From assembly GCA_028281525.1 (NCBI GenBank), contig JANQJR010000023.1, forward strand, positions 1 to 39,098: a stretch of DNA of 39,098 bases, in the 5' to 3' direction. The notes beneath the pieces were generated by a model that saw only the letters and a program-made list of their open reading frames with translations, had not been told where the DNA came from and did no database searches. Each line of letters starts with the position of its first letter. Positions within the stretch are counted from its first letter, which is position 1. The DNA comes from Magnetovibrio sp. GTDB lineage: Bacteria > Pseudomonadota > Alphaproteobacteria > Rhodospirillales > Magnetovibrionaceae. This document shows, piece by piece, positions 1 through 8,676 of the stretch. The translations under genes were made by a program, and so were the position numbers.

Positions 1-332
1 AAAGACGCCGAAAAGCCGAAGGCTGAGAGGCGGTCCGCAGGCGCATAAGCGCCAAGGATGAAGGGCAAAACCCTTCACAAATCCTACCCCCGCAACCAAC
101 GAAGGGGACCCTGGCGCCTAAATGACGCCAGGCAAGCCCCGGAGATCTAGAAAAGCTTCGTGAGATGAGACGGGAGTCGAAATCGAGCTTAGCTTGCCTG
201 CAGTTCTCAAACCCAGCCCAGGGCGGTCTTTGGCGTTTAGCTGCTTTGAGTGAAGCGTTCTTGGCCATCCGCAGCTCATTCATATGCCGCGCGTTTGTCT
301 CGGTGCAGTTGTTACCTAAATCGTTGAGCTTT
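1..332. other. Non-coding left edge, no gene recognised
   Basis: I see no convincing gene in this stretch. There is a short hairpin at about 60-77 (GAAGGG, loop, CCCTTC). It lies downstream of the minus-strand gene that ends at 333, so it could include that gene's terminator region, but it has no clear T-tract. Confidence 0.3.
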
Positions 333-1469
333 TTATTCGTCGGTGGGGAGTTGGCATCGCTGAAGCGATGTCTGCAATATCTGCAGATGCTGTTTCGCAT
401 CGTCTGTTGTCGCCAAGGCCTCCATAAGCACATTGGCGCGTACGCGGATCGCCTTTGTCGCTGCGTCTTCGAGATTGATGCCCAGAGGGGCGCCCACTGC
501 CCGGCAGAATTTATAGGTTCGTTCTACTTTCGCTAAGAGGGATTCCAAGTTCGTCGTTTCGATGGTACCCGAATGCGCATCGTCCGTCAGATCGTCAAAC
601 AGTTTCAAGATCAAGACGCCGAGATTTTTGATAAACCGTTCGAGCGTGCCCTTGTCGAGGTGACCATGCACGTTGCTGTTTGTCGGGTAATTGCTTTCCG
701 CTAACTCTCGCACCCGTTTGACGACGGTGATCAGGTCATCAACGCAGGAAATGACGATTGCCAAATCGAAACGGTTTAGATCGTTCGGCTCCTTGATATA
801 GCGTTCAATGCTATCGCTGGCCGAATTGACGGTTAGGCGCGCGGTCACACCAAGATTGGATAGGACTGTCGACACAGCCTTACTCAGGTGCAGGCACCTC
901 AGCAAGACAACCAGTATGTCCATGCGCATCAGATCATGTGATAGCGCACGGACATCCGGTGGATCTTCGGCGGCCAGCAGTTTATTGATTTCGCGTTGGT
1001 GGAATCCGATCAAGTGCGCAATCCGCCGGTTCAAATCCTGACGCCACCATGCGCGCCGGCGTCTTCCGGTCAACAGAACCGTATGTCGATCGATTAATAG
1101 ATAGAGACGTACGGCCGCTCGAGCAGTCGCACCAATGGGCATCTCTTGGATGTGCGGCTGATTTGTAAAGACGCCGGGTGCCGGAAGGGTTTCGGCAATT
1201 GCCCGAAACAACCGCCGCATGAGTTCGTCGTTTAAGGCATAAGCCAGTGCAGACATACGGTCCTGTACTAGGTCCGGGTCGAATACGCCTTGTTTGCTAA
1301 GTGCGCCATGTAATGCAACGACGACTTCAATATCGTCGGCAAGGCGCTCGTAATCCGCAGCAATGAAAACGTGGTTATTTGGCGGCTTGTCGGCCGGGAA
1401 AATCTGCGCCATATCCGCGAGTAGGTCTTCGAGCGCCGATCCGAAATCCTCCATGGACTTTGACGTCAT
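333..1469 (-). CDS. Hypothetical helical protein, 378 aa
   Basis: I do not recognise the family. The ATG start is preceded by a GGAG element about 11 bases upstream. The protein has no signal peptide and no membrane segment, is rich in Leu, Asp and Arg, and reads as mostly alpha-helical throughout (for example residues 1-25 and 330-375), so a cytoplasmic protein is likely. It is read away from the STAS/kinase pair across an AT-rich gap. This suggests, without proving, a link to that signalling module. Codon use is ordinary and the frame is open for more than 1.1 kb, so a real gene is likely. Confidence 0.7.
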   Translation of the reverse strand: MTSKSMEDFGSALEDLLADMAQIFPADKPPNNHVFIAADYERLADDIEVVVALHGALSKQGVFDPDLVQDRMSALAYALNDELMRRLFRAIAETLPAPGVFTNQPHIQEMPIGATARAAVRLYLLIDRHTVLLTGRRRRAWWRQDLNRRIAHLIGFHQREINKLLAAEDPPDVRALSHDLMRMDILVVLLRCLHLSKAVSTVLSNLGVTARLTVNSASDSIERYIKEPNDLNRFDLAIVISCVDDLITVVKRVRELAESNYPTNSNVHGHLDKGTLERFIKNLGVLILKLFDDLTDDAHSGTIETTNLESLLAKVERTYKFCRAVGAPLGINLEDAATKAIRVRANVLMEALATTDDAKQHLQILQTSLQRCQLPTDE

Positions 1470-1799
1470 TGAACATTCACTCCGTGGGTGCGTAAGAAAT
1501 TTTAATGCAAAACCGCCTACAGCTTGAATGGAATACTCGATAATAGCCGAATGTTAACTAAAAAATGCAACGTTCATCACTGAGCTGCGGCATTAAACGC
1601 TACTATAAAGGCGATGGGAGGCGATGTCGGGATTTTTTTAGGTCAATTTTTTTCAGTAGTGATTCACTGATCGTTTTAATATTAATGTGCATCGGAAATC
1701 TAACGGGTTTAGAATCATCGTTTAATTAGACGGTGTTACCGTGAACGAGGGTTCGTGCAGGCCTTAAGAAAAGATACCGATAGAAGGGGTTGGAATTTC
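1470..1799. promoter_or_regulatory. AT-rich divergent intergenic region
   Basis: This 330-base gap separates the minus-strand hypothetical gene from the plus-strand STAS gene and should hold both promoters. It has runs of T at about 1633-1650 and an imperfect palindrome at about 1654-1671 (TCAGT...ACTGA with AGTGATTCACT inside). I cannot assign a sigma factor. An AGAAGGGG ribosome binding site at about 1783-1790 serves the ATG at 1800. Confidence 0.4.
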
Positions 1800-2135
1800 A
1801 TGATTGTAAACAGTGAAACCGTAGGCGGCGTGACGGTTCTAAGCCCATCGGGCCGTATCGACAGTAATACGGCGGCGGTATTTGAAACTTCCGTCACCAA
1901 AGCGTTGGCTCACGCGCCGCGCATGATTTTGGACTTTAGCGATGTGCCCTACATCAGTTCCGCAGGCCTGCGTGTGGTTTTGGTGGCAGCGAAAAAGCTC
2001 GGGGCGAAGAAAGGTGGCTTCGCTCTCTGCGGGCTGAGCGAGAGTGTTTTAGACGTTTTCCAATTGTCCGGGTTCGCCAGTATTTTGACCATTATGCCGG
2101 ATCGTGACGCCGCGCTTCAGAGTATGGCCGGATAG
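1800..2135 (+). CDS. STAS-domain anti-sigma factor antagonist (SpoIIAA/RsbV-like)
   Basis: A single-domain STAS protein of 111 aa, the expected length for the family. In partner switching such proteins bind and sequester the anti-sigma or switch kinase when unphosphorylated, and are inactivated by phosphorylation on a conserved serine. The segment around residues 45-58 (DFSDVPYISSAGLR) holds the canonical site, with Ser53/Ser54 the candidates. I chose ATG 1800 over an upstream in-frame GTG at 1755 because it has a good Shine-Dalgarno and gives the usual STAS N-terminus. The ATP-binding kinase follows after 5 bases, so the two are almost certainly cotranscribed. The cognate phosphatase is encoded convergently next door. 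Confidence 0.9.
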   Translation: MIVNSETVGGVTVLSPSGRIDSNTAAVFETSVTKALAHAPRMILDFSDVPYISSAGLRVVLVAAKKLGAKKGGFALCGLSESVLDVFQLSGFASILTIMPDRDAALQSMAG

Positions 2136-2140
2136 CACGA

Positions 2141-2560
2141 ATGACAGCAGGCACGATCCAGATCGAGCTTGCAACCGACCGGTCCGCGATCGACCGGCTG
2201 ATGGCGGCGTTGGATCAGTTTTCGGAAGATACTGGGTTGCCTGAACGCGCAGAGAACCAACTGCGCTTGTGCCTCGATGAGTTAGTGGTGAACGCCATAT
2301 CTTATGGATTTGATGACGGTATGAACGGCGTCATTTTGGTCGCGGTTACATACCAAGGCGATAGCCTGGCGGTCAGAATGGAAGACAACGGCAAGCCATT
2401 CAATCCATTTGAGGAGGCGGCGAAGCCTGACTTGAAAGCGGATGTTGAGGAACGTGAAATCGGGGGACTGGGCGTCCTTTTTGTTACATCCTACGCAAAA
2501 GAATATGGCTACGAGCGGAATGGCGAAAAGAATGTCATCCGTTTATTGCTGGATGCATAA
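2141..2560 (+). CDS. RsbW/SpoIIAB-like serine kinase, HATPase_c domain
   Basis: A 139-aa stand-alone GHKL ATPase of the anti-sigma-factor/serine-kinase type. The N-box is visible at about residues 43-60 (LRLCLDELVVNAISYGF), followed by the EDNGKPFNP G1-type motif near 86-94 and an EIGGLGVLF G2-type motif near 107-115. In this family the protein phosphorylates the partner STAS protein and binds an output target, classically a sigma factor. No sigma factor lies in this window, so the target is unknown. It starts 5 bases after the STAS gene and ends 9 bases from the convergent phosphatase stop, so a shared bidirectional terminator or 3' overlap is likely. Confidence 0.88.
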   Translation: MTAGTIQIELATDRSAIDRLMAALDQFSEDTGLPERAENQLRLCLDELVVNAISYGFDDGMNGVILVAVTYQGDSLAVRMEDNGKPFNPFEEAAKPDLKADVEEREIGGLGVLFVTSYAKEYGYERNGEKNVIRLLLDA

Positions 2561-2569
2561 GGTGTGGCA

Positions 2570-4660
2570 TTAAGCCGAACTGATTTTCTTTAGCCGCAGG
2601 GCGATGGACGTGATGTCGTCGGCCTGCGGGGTCTCCCCGGCAAAAGACTGTACATCTTTCACAACGTGGCTGAGCAAATCGGTTACTTCCATCGTAGCGC
2701 CTGCGCTCAGTGCCGCCTCCAGCCGCGCTTCCTGATATTCCTTTTCTTCGGCGTTGATCGCTTCGGTGACTCCGTCTGTATAAAGATAAAGTGTGTCGCC
2801 TTCGTCCAGTTGTAGTTCGCCTTCCGTGTAGGACAAGTCTTCCATGACGCCGAGCGCGACGCCGCCCGTTCCGGGAATTTGCATTGGCGCGCCGCCACCG
2901 GCGGGTAAGCGATAGGGGCAGTTGTGGCCGCCGTTGGCATAAACCAGTTTGCCGGTTCGCAAGTTCAGAATTCCATAGAACACGGTTACGAACAGGTACT
3001 CTTTATTGTCGCCGCAAAGGGTGTCGTTTACGGCCGCCAAGCAGGCGCCCGGGGTATCCACCGCCGCAGCGGTAGCCCGTAGGATGCTCCGCGAGATGGC
3101 CATAAATAGTGCTGCCGGCACCCCCTTGCCGGAAACGTCGGCAATCACCAGCCCCAGCCGATCTTCGTCAAGATGGAAGAAATCGTAGAAATCGCCCCCG
3201 ACCTCTTTCGCTGGAACCATTTGGCCGCAGATGTGCAGCCGCTCCGTCGGCGGCAGGTCTTCCGGCAGCATCGCCAGTTGAACTCGGGTACCGATGGAAA
3301 GCTCATGCTGAAGGGCGACATAGGCATTTTTGGATTCAAGCGCTTCTTCCAGCTCCAGAATGGTGTTCGCCAAAATTTCATGCTGGTTTTGAATACGTTC
3401 GCGCAGGCGCGTCAAGGTTAATGCGATGGCCGCGAGTTCAATGCCGGATCGCGTATCTTCGTCGGCACCGCTGGCTGCTTCGACCCGCGCTTCTACATCG
3501 TCTAAGTCATGCAAAATGTTTTCGCGCGCCTTGGCATCAAGCGTGTTGGCAAGATTTGTGAGTTCCCGGCGAATGATTCGGGATTGGCGTTTGCTGCGGT
3601 TACGACGTGAGCGGGTCAGTCGGGCTAACTGCATGAGTTCGCCCCGGAAGCGGTCGATTGCGCCGCCGATCAAGGCAATTTCGTCTTTGCCTCGCGCTAT
3701 CTGTTGGCGGGGCGGGAAGGCGCCCTGAGATAAGGCGCGGAGCGCGCCGACCGCATCGGTCAGCGGATTGAGCGAGAAGCGCATATAGAACCAAAGGGCC
3801 AAGGTCGCGCAAAGCAAGAAGATGGTCGTGAACAGATAAATCTTCTGCTCCAAAGATTCAAACCGCTCGCGGCTCTCTGTTACATCTTTTACCGAAACCA
3901 CGTAACCAATCGGATTGGTGACACCGTCTACCGCACCGGCGGCAATCCAATAGCTACGATCTCCTAAATCTCTAGACTGAACGGCGGTGCGTGGGTCGTA
4001 GCTCTCCGCTTTCGTGATCGCATCCCATAATACCTGATCAGTTCCGGCGAGGTAGCGTCCGCGCCGATTGATCAGGAACACGTTGCCGTTCGTCAATGTG
4101 GCGAACTCGGCCAAAACGTTATCGATACCTGCCGATAGAACGGCTACGCCGGGCACCGGTTGGTCATCGCTTAGTGGCAGCGCCAGCACGACCATCGTTC
4201 CTTGAGTGATATCTACGGCTAAACCGGAAAGCTGTGAGATCTCACCACCCGCAACCCGTTTGATATCCGATTTCCCGAAAATCGGTGTTGGAAAATGCGT
4301 CGCCTGGGAGGAATAGATGACAGTTCCATCATTGGTAAGCACCTCTAAACGATCAATTATTCCTGCATCACTCAAGCTGAGGAACGTTTCCACCATTTGG
4401 TCACGAACCGCATCCGGGTCTTTGGCCTGTAGCGCCTGGATTGCGGCGTCATTTCCGCTCACCTTGGTCGAAGCTTTCGCCAATTCTACGACCTGGCCAT
4501 TTACGATTTTTTGCCAGAGGCTGCCTTGGTGGTCTGCAACGTTTGATCCCAGTTCGGTCTCGCGAAGCTCCGCCCATCGATCCAGGGCAAGGGATACTCC
4601 AACCGCCGATAATACGAAGAAGACGAGGGTGATTAAGGTCAGTTTATGGCGTAGCAGCAT
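2570..4660 (-). CDS. Membrane-bound SpoIIE/PP2C-type serine phosphatase with extracytoplasmic sensor
   Basis: A protein of about 696 aa with an N-terminal TM, a periplasmic Cache-like sensor region (about 25-260), a second TM (about 270-290), a HAMP-like stretch, a coiled coil (about 345-480) and a C-terminal PP2C/SpoIIE domain (about 480-695). Metal-binding aspartate motifs are visible: VGGDFYDFF, IADVSGKGVPAALF, LYTDGVTEA and QADDITS. It should dephosphorylate the STAS protein in response to an external cue, giving input to the partner switch. I prefer the ATG at 4660 because AGGGAGG lies 5 bases upstream; an in-frame start at 4690 is possible. It overlaps the upstream MFS gene by 17 bases, which points to translational coupling. 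Confidence 0.9.
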   Translation of the reverse strand: MLLRHKLTLITLVFFVLSAVGVSLALDRWAELRETELGSNVADHQGSLWQKIVNGQVVELAKASTKVSGNDAAIQALQAKDPDAVRDQMVETFLSLSDAGIIDRLEVLTNDGTVIYSSQATHFPTPIFGKSDIKRVAGGEISQLSGLAVDITQGTMVVLALPLSDDQPVPGVAVLSAGIDNVLAEFATLTNGNVFLINRRGRYLAGTDQVLWDAITKAESYDPRTAVQSRDLGDRSYWIAAGAVDGVTNPIGYVVSVKDVTESRERFESLEQKIYLFTTIFLLCATLALWFYMRFSLNPLTDAVGALRALSQGAFPPRQQIARGKDEIALIGGAIDRFRGELMQLARLTRSRRNRSKRQSRIIRRELTNLANTLDAKARENILHDLDDVEARVEAASGADEDTRSGIELAAIALTLTRLRERIQNQHEILANTILELEEALESKNAYVALQHELSIGTRVQLAMLPEDLPPTERLHICGQMVPAKEVGGDFYDFFHLDEDRLGLVIADVSGKGVPAALFMAISRSILRATAAAVDTPGACLAAVNDTLCGDNKEYLFVTVFYGILNLRTGKLVYANGGHNCPYRLPAGGGAPMQIPGTGGVALGVMEDLSYTEGELQLDEGDTLYLYTDGVTEAINAEEKEYQEARLEAALSAGATMEVTDLLSHVVKDVQSFAGETPQADDITSIALRLKKISSA

Positions 4661-6755
4661 GCCGGCCTCCCTGTCTCGTATTTTGAGCACCCCGATCCAA
4701 CAATAGGAACAGGATGATGCCGATCAAGCTGACGGAGGTTAGAATCATTGTCGCCCATTCGATGTTGAGGAAAGCTGCTAGTCCGCCGGCAACCAGAGGG
4801 CCGGCCAAATTTCCGGTGCGCTCAATGGCCCGGAACAGGCCCATGCCCGCATTTGTCGGTATTTGGTTCGGATCGGATTCGATGACGTTTTGCACCAGGG
4901 CAAGCTGAGGGGAGATGCTTAAGGCCTGGCCGAGCCCGATACAGGCAACGACAAAAGTCATCGGCCAAAACCCGCCGCCCGAAAGCACGAGGGCGATGCC
5001 TCCGATACCGGTGATCAGCCCGCCGAGGATGACCGAGCGCCCATGTGCTTGAGAGCGGTCCGACTGGCGCGCCGCCAAAGGCATCAATGCGACGACCGCG
5101 ACGCCGTAGAGCATAATGACGCGGCCAATGGAAGCTTCGCTGGTGCCGAGATCGATGAGATATAATGGAACCAGCAAAAAGATAACGCCGGTTAAGGCCA
5201 TCTTTGCCGGAATAGCGGTTAGGAACGCAATTGCGGCGAAGCGCTGATTCTTAAGCAGTGCAAATGGGAAACGCCGGCCTTCTTTGCCGGCCGGGGTTTT
5301 GGCTGCTGCGGTGGCGTGCGGTGATTCGTCCCGATCCAAAATCAAGGCAATGGCGACGCCTGAGAGGCCCGCCATACATGCGGAAACAAGAAATGTCGCC
5401 GTATAGCCGATTTTGTTGGCGAGGATACCGCCAATGGCAGGGCCGGCAACCCCCGCAACCAAAATAGCGCCGACAAAGACACCCAGATTGGCGGCGCGAG
5501 TTTCCGCGCTGGAATGAGCCATCACGTACCCTTGGCATGCGACGAAGACCATGGCGTAACCGAAACCGGTAACGGCACGGCTCAAGAGAAAAGACCCATA
5601 GTCCCAGGCCAAGAAAACGCCGACATACCCGAGAAGGGCTGGAACAACCCCCATGATGAACATACGACGGGGTCCGAACCGTTCGACCCATCCGCCGACC
5701 AAAAGCGATGAGAGCGCCAGAACCGCCATAAAGACGGCAATGGTTATGCCGCCGGCCAGGCTTGGATATTGCGCCAACCAGTTACCCGCCTCGTATTGGG
5801 CTGCTAACAGCGGCAGGAACGGTCGAGAAAGTTCCTCGGCGAACATAAAGACGAACAGCGTGATACGAATTGCCGGAATATTGCCAAACGTTAAATCCTT
5901 AAAGGCATAAGGCTCACCCGTTTGAAAGCGGGAGCGGAAGCCATCGATCAACGCATCAACTTTTTCTGCCGATGCCTGTTTGATTTGTGCTGCCCTCAGT
6001 TCTTTCGCTTCTTCCAGGACGTCCCATGCACGTTCGCCGATGATGTAAAGACACTGGTTCAGTTTGCGCTCAACACGTTCGACCTCCCGGATGGCCCGGT
6101 TATGCAATGTGTGTGTAAATCGACCGCTGGCGCCTTCGCCGAGTACGGCATCGATCGCTTGCATGGGGCCGAAGATGCGGCCATGAACGAAAAAGCTGAT
6201 CATTTCAAATGCGACCAGCAGGGCAATCAGTGCAGCGGTGATGATATCGTAAACCAACTCTTTCAGCTGTTGGGCGATATATCCAGGCCGTACGGAGACA
6301 CGCACCTCAGCGACATTCTGGCCCTTGGCAATAACCGGTGTCGGCGGGCGCTGAAGGTTGGCCGATATCGTCGATGGATCTATATCCGGAAGATAGGCAT
6401 GATGAAGTACCTGCGCGTTGGATGCCGAGGCGCTCAATATCTCGATGGCCGCAATGTCCGGGTTGCCCGACAAGATGTTCCCTAGATAACTTTGCATCCC
6501 TTGAAGATCGGAGACTGGGATGCCGTATCCGACTGCACGGCTTATGTCTCGGGCAACTTTAACCTCGACCAACTGGGCCTTGCTGTTTAGCTCCGGCGCT
6601 AGGGTTTTCTCGAAATCAAGGAACGATAGATAAGAAAACAATCCAAGCAAGGTCCCAAGCAGCACCACGCTCATAATCGTCAAACGGATCAGAAAGCGCT
6701 GGGAAAAGGGGGAATTCTTGCCGGAAACCAGATTGGGTTTTTGAGTGCTCATCAT
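4644..6755 (-). CDS. Sensor-like domain fused to major facilitator superfamily transporter, 703 aa
   Basis: The N-terminal third looks like a sensor: TM1 (about 24-46), an extracytoplasmic domain (about 47-172), TM2 (about 173-196) and a juxtamembrane helical stretch with many Glu and Arg (about 197-285). From about residue 300 the chain becomes a typical 12-TM MFS permease, including the GGWVERFGPRR loop between TM2 and TM3 (MFS signature region) and a long cytoplasmic loop near 475-495. Normal MFS proteins are about 400 aa, so the extra 290 residues are a true fusion. It starts directly after the stop of the upstream sensor gene with a GAGGAGA ribosome site. It may be a transporter gated by, or acting as, a receptor; that is inference. 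Confidence 0.85.
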   Translation of the reverse strand: MMSTQKPNLVSGKNSPFSQRFLIRLTIMSVVLLGTLLGLFSYLSFLDFEKTLAPELNSKAQLVEVKVARDISRAVGYGIPVSDLQGMQSYLGNILSGNPDIAAIEILSASASNAQVLHHAYLPDIDPSTISANLQRPPTPVIAKGQNVAEVRVSVRPGYIAQQLKELVYDIITAALIALLVAFEMISFFVHGRIFGPMQAIDAVLGEGASGRFTHTLHNRAIREVERVERKLNQCLYIIGERAWDVLEEAKELRAAQIKQASAEKVDALIDGFRSRFQTGEPYAFKDLTFGNIPAIRITLFVFMFAEELSRPFLPLLAAQYEAGNWLAQYPSLAGGITIAVFMAVLALSSLLVGGWVERFGPRRMFIMGVVPALLGYVGVFLAWDYGSFLLSRAVTGFGYAMVFVACQGYVMAHSSAETRAANLGVFVGAILVAGVAGPAIGGILANKIGYTATFLVSACMAGLSGVAIALILDRDESPHATAAAKTPAGKEGRRFPFALLKNQRFAAIAFLTAIPAKMALTGVIFLLVPLYLIDLGTSEASIGRVIMLYGVAVVALMPLAARQSDRSQAHGRSVILGGLITGIGGIALVLSGGGFWPMTFVVACIGLGQALSISPQLALVQNVIESDPNQIPTNAGMGLFRAIERTGNLAGPLVAGGLAAFLNIEWATMILTSVSLIGIILFLLLDRGAQNTRQGGRHAATP

Positions 6756-7556
6756 CTAAGTCTCCTCATCAATCTTCTGCAAGGAGGCCTCGAGTCCCGA
6801 GAGCTCATGGTTTGCGGTGCGGTATTGTTTGGCAAAAACCGTCATTTGCTGGGAAGCTATTGGATCAATGGTCGAGTTGACCGACTCTTCGATAAGCTCG
6901 AAATCGGTTGATTTGGCGGAGACCAGCGACGCAAGCGTTGATTCCAACGATAGAAAGTAGCGGCAAAGTGGGCGCGTAATCATCAAGATGATTACAATGG
7001 TTGCGAGGCTGCCGATGGCCCATAGCCATGCGGCACGCTTTAATGCGGTTGCTTCCAATCCAGCTATTTTGTCGGCGTGTTGCGTAACGGAGAAACGTAA
7101 CACCAATCCGCCGGTCGGCGCATTCAACATATCCCGGAGCCCAATTCCGAGTGCAACCGCCTCCGCCTCGTTCACGGTCCAAAGTGCGCCATCCGCCTGT
7201 TTGGCTGCTTGCTCCCAACCATCGGGGACGATATCGCCCAGGAAACTGCGGTCGGTGCTAAAAACGGTCCGCCCTGAGGCGTTAAAAACCTCCACCGACA
7301 GAATAGAAGCATCCCGGCGTTGTGCATCGTCCAGAAGGTTCGCTGCATTCGTCAAATTCTCAAGCGGCAAGCCGACCCGCATTTCGGCTTCCAGGGCTTC
7401 ACGGACATCTTCCAAAACAAATGCGTAGCGGTCGTTTATCGCGGATCTAAAGGCTTGATCGAACTTGTGTAGGCTGATGAAGGTCACCAGGGCGATTGCG
7501 ACGGCGCTTAAGCCTATAAAGCTCGTGATGATCATGAAGGATATGCTGTTGCGCAT
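6756..7556 (-). CDS. Two-TM membrane sensor-like protein without output domain
   Basis: A 266-aa protein with TM1 at about residues 7-28, an extracytoplasmic domain of about 140 residues and TM2 at about 173-194, then a helical cytoplasmic tail of about 70 residues. The layout is that of the input half of a sensor kinase or chemoreceptor, but no HAMP, kinase, GGDEF or phosphatase domain follows. It resembles the N-terminal part of the next gene in layout, so the two may pair through their sensor halves. Its stop codon touches the start of the MFS fusion gene, indicating one operon. Function is not established. Confidence 0.75.
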   Translation of the reverse strand: MRNSISFMIITSFIGLSAVAIALVTFISLHKFDQAFRSAINDRYAFVLEDVREALEAEMRVGLPLENLTNAANLLDDAQRRDASILSVEVFNASGRTVFSTDRSFLGDIVPDGWEQAAKQADGALWTVNEAEAVALGIGLRDMLNAPTGGLVLRFSVTQHADKIAGLEATALKRAAWLWAIGSLATIVIILMITRPLCRYFLSLESTLASLVSAKSTDFELIEESVNSTIDPIASQQMTVFAKQYRTANHELSGLEASLQKIDEET

Positions 7557-7590
7557 CGAAGGGGTTTGTCTTTCTGTCTTGGCGTTGGCG

Positions 7591-8676
7591 TTACTTCGGT
7601 GCCTTAATCACTTCGGTGATCGTAAGCAGATCCATGGGGGGGTATATTTTTAAGCGTTGCGCTGCGGACATATTGACCTTCAGCGAAAAGCGGGTGACAC
7701 GGTCAAACGCAATGTCGCCGGGTTTCGTGCCTTCGGTAAGGATGCGAACGGCTTTGGAAGCGCAGTACTGCCCAACGATGTAGTAGTTTCCGACCAGCCC
7801 AAATAGGGCGTCGCCTTTTGTCAGAAAAGCGTCAGACGCGGCAAAGGACGGTACGCCTATTTTTGCGATCGCATCGAAAAGGGGTTTGCGATTGACGTAA
7901 AGGAAACTGTCCGGACCGATATAAAAGAAGTCCGGCTTGAAGTCGTTCGCTTGCGCCACCAATTCGGGGATTGCACTTGCGTCGGTTTTCCCATCGGCTT
8001 TTATGGGAAGCGGCAGGGCTTTAAATTCGATCCCTTGTTCTTTGGTTAAGCTTCTCAGTGCCTCGACAGCGGTTACCGGGCTTTTTTGCTGGGGGTCGTA
8101 AATGGTGAAGATGCGCTTGATGTCGCGATAATTTTGCATGGCGCGAAGCTGCGAAGCGATATCCGGAACATGGGATACGCCGGTGAAGTTACCGCCCGAT
8201 GGTCCCCAACCTTCCGAAATGCCTGCGACACCGGGGTCCGAAACCATGCAATTCACGATGGGGATGTCCCGGACATAGTTGTTTGGGGTATCAGTGTTCC
8301 GGGGGCCGGTTATTCCCTGTGCCGAGGCCATGGACCAGGTATAAACCAAGTCAGGTTTCAGGCGTTTGATCTCTTCTACAATAGCGGGAAAGTTCGTTCG
8401 GTCTTGCTTCGGATTTCGGACGATAAGTTCAACCGGAATGCGGCGGTTTTGGAAGTAGTCCCTGAACCCGCGATCAGTTTCAGTTTCGCCGCGCCATTGC
8501 ACGACGAAAATCGTGAAAGGCTTTTCGGACTGACCGATCGATTGCGGTGCCTGGGCAAGTGCTGGAGAAGTTGCCCAAACGGCCAGTACGACAGCCGCTA
8601 AGCCTCCAGCACGTTTAGAGATTCCGCGCCGTATTCGCTTCCGTAAAAACAATGGTCGTTTCCCCGTGTTTCTCAC
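7591..8676 (-). CDS. Periplasmic ABC-type substrate-binding protein (ABC_sub_bind/DUF534 family)
   Basis: A 361-aa exported binding protein. The N-terminus is basic (RKRIRRG) followed by a hydrophobic stretch ending in ALAQ, a plausible Sec signal peptide cleaved near residue 42. The body reads as a two-lobed periplasmic binding fold with the family's features (FTIFVVQWRGETETDRGF near the mature start; VYTWSMASAQGITGP). Start codon is GTG, overlapping the upstream acetyltransferase gene by 62 bases, so the exact start is uncertain. There is no permease or ATPase gene nearby. The following genes are membrane sensors, so this protein may deliver a ligand to them rather than feed a transporter. 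Confidence 0.8.
   Translation of the reverse strand: MRNTGKRPLFLRKRIRRGISKRAGGLAAVVLAVWATSPALAQAPQSIGQSEKPFTIFVVQWRGETETDRGFRDYFQNRRIPVELIVRNPKQDRTNFPAIVEEIKRLKPDLVYTWSMASAQGITGPRNTDTPNNYVRDIPIVNCMVSDPGVAGISEGWGPSGGNFTGVSHVPDIASQLRAMQNYRDIKRIFTIYDPQQKSPVTAVEALRSLTKEQGIEFKALPLPIKADGKTDASAIPELVAQANDFKPDFFYIGPDSFLYVNRKPLFDAIAKIGVPSFAASDAFLTKGDALFGLVGNYYIVGQYCASKAVRILTEGTKPGDIAFDRVTRFSLKVNMSAAQRLKIYPPMDLLTITEVIKAPK

Noticed and set aside
60-115. Sequence ending CCCCCGCAACCA, like a tRNA 3' end
   Set aside because: No matching acceptor 5' strand, T-loop or anticodon arm can be found upstream, so there is no tRNA here.
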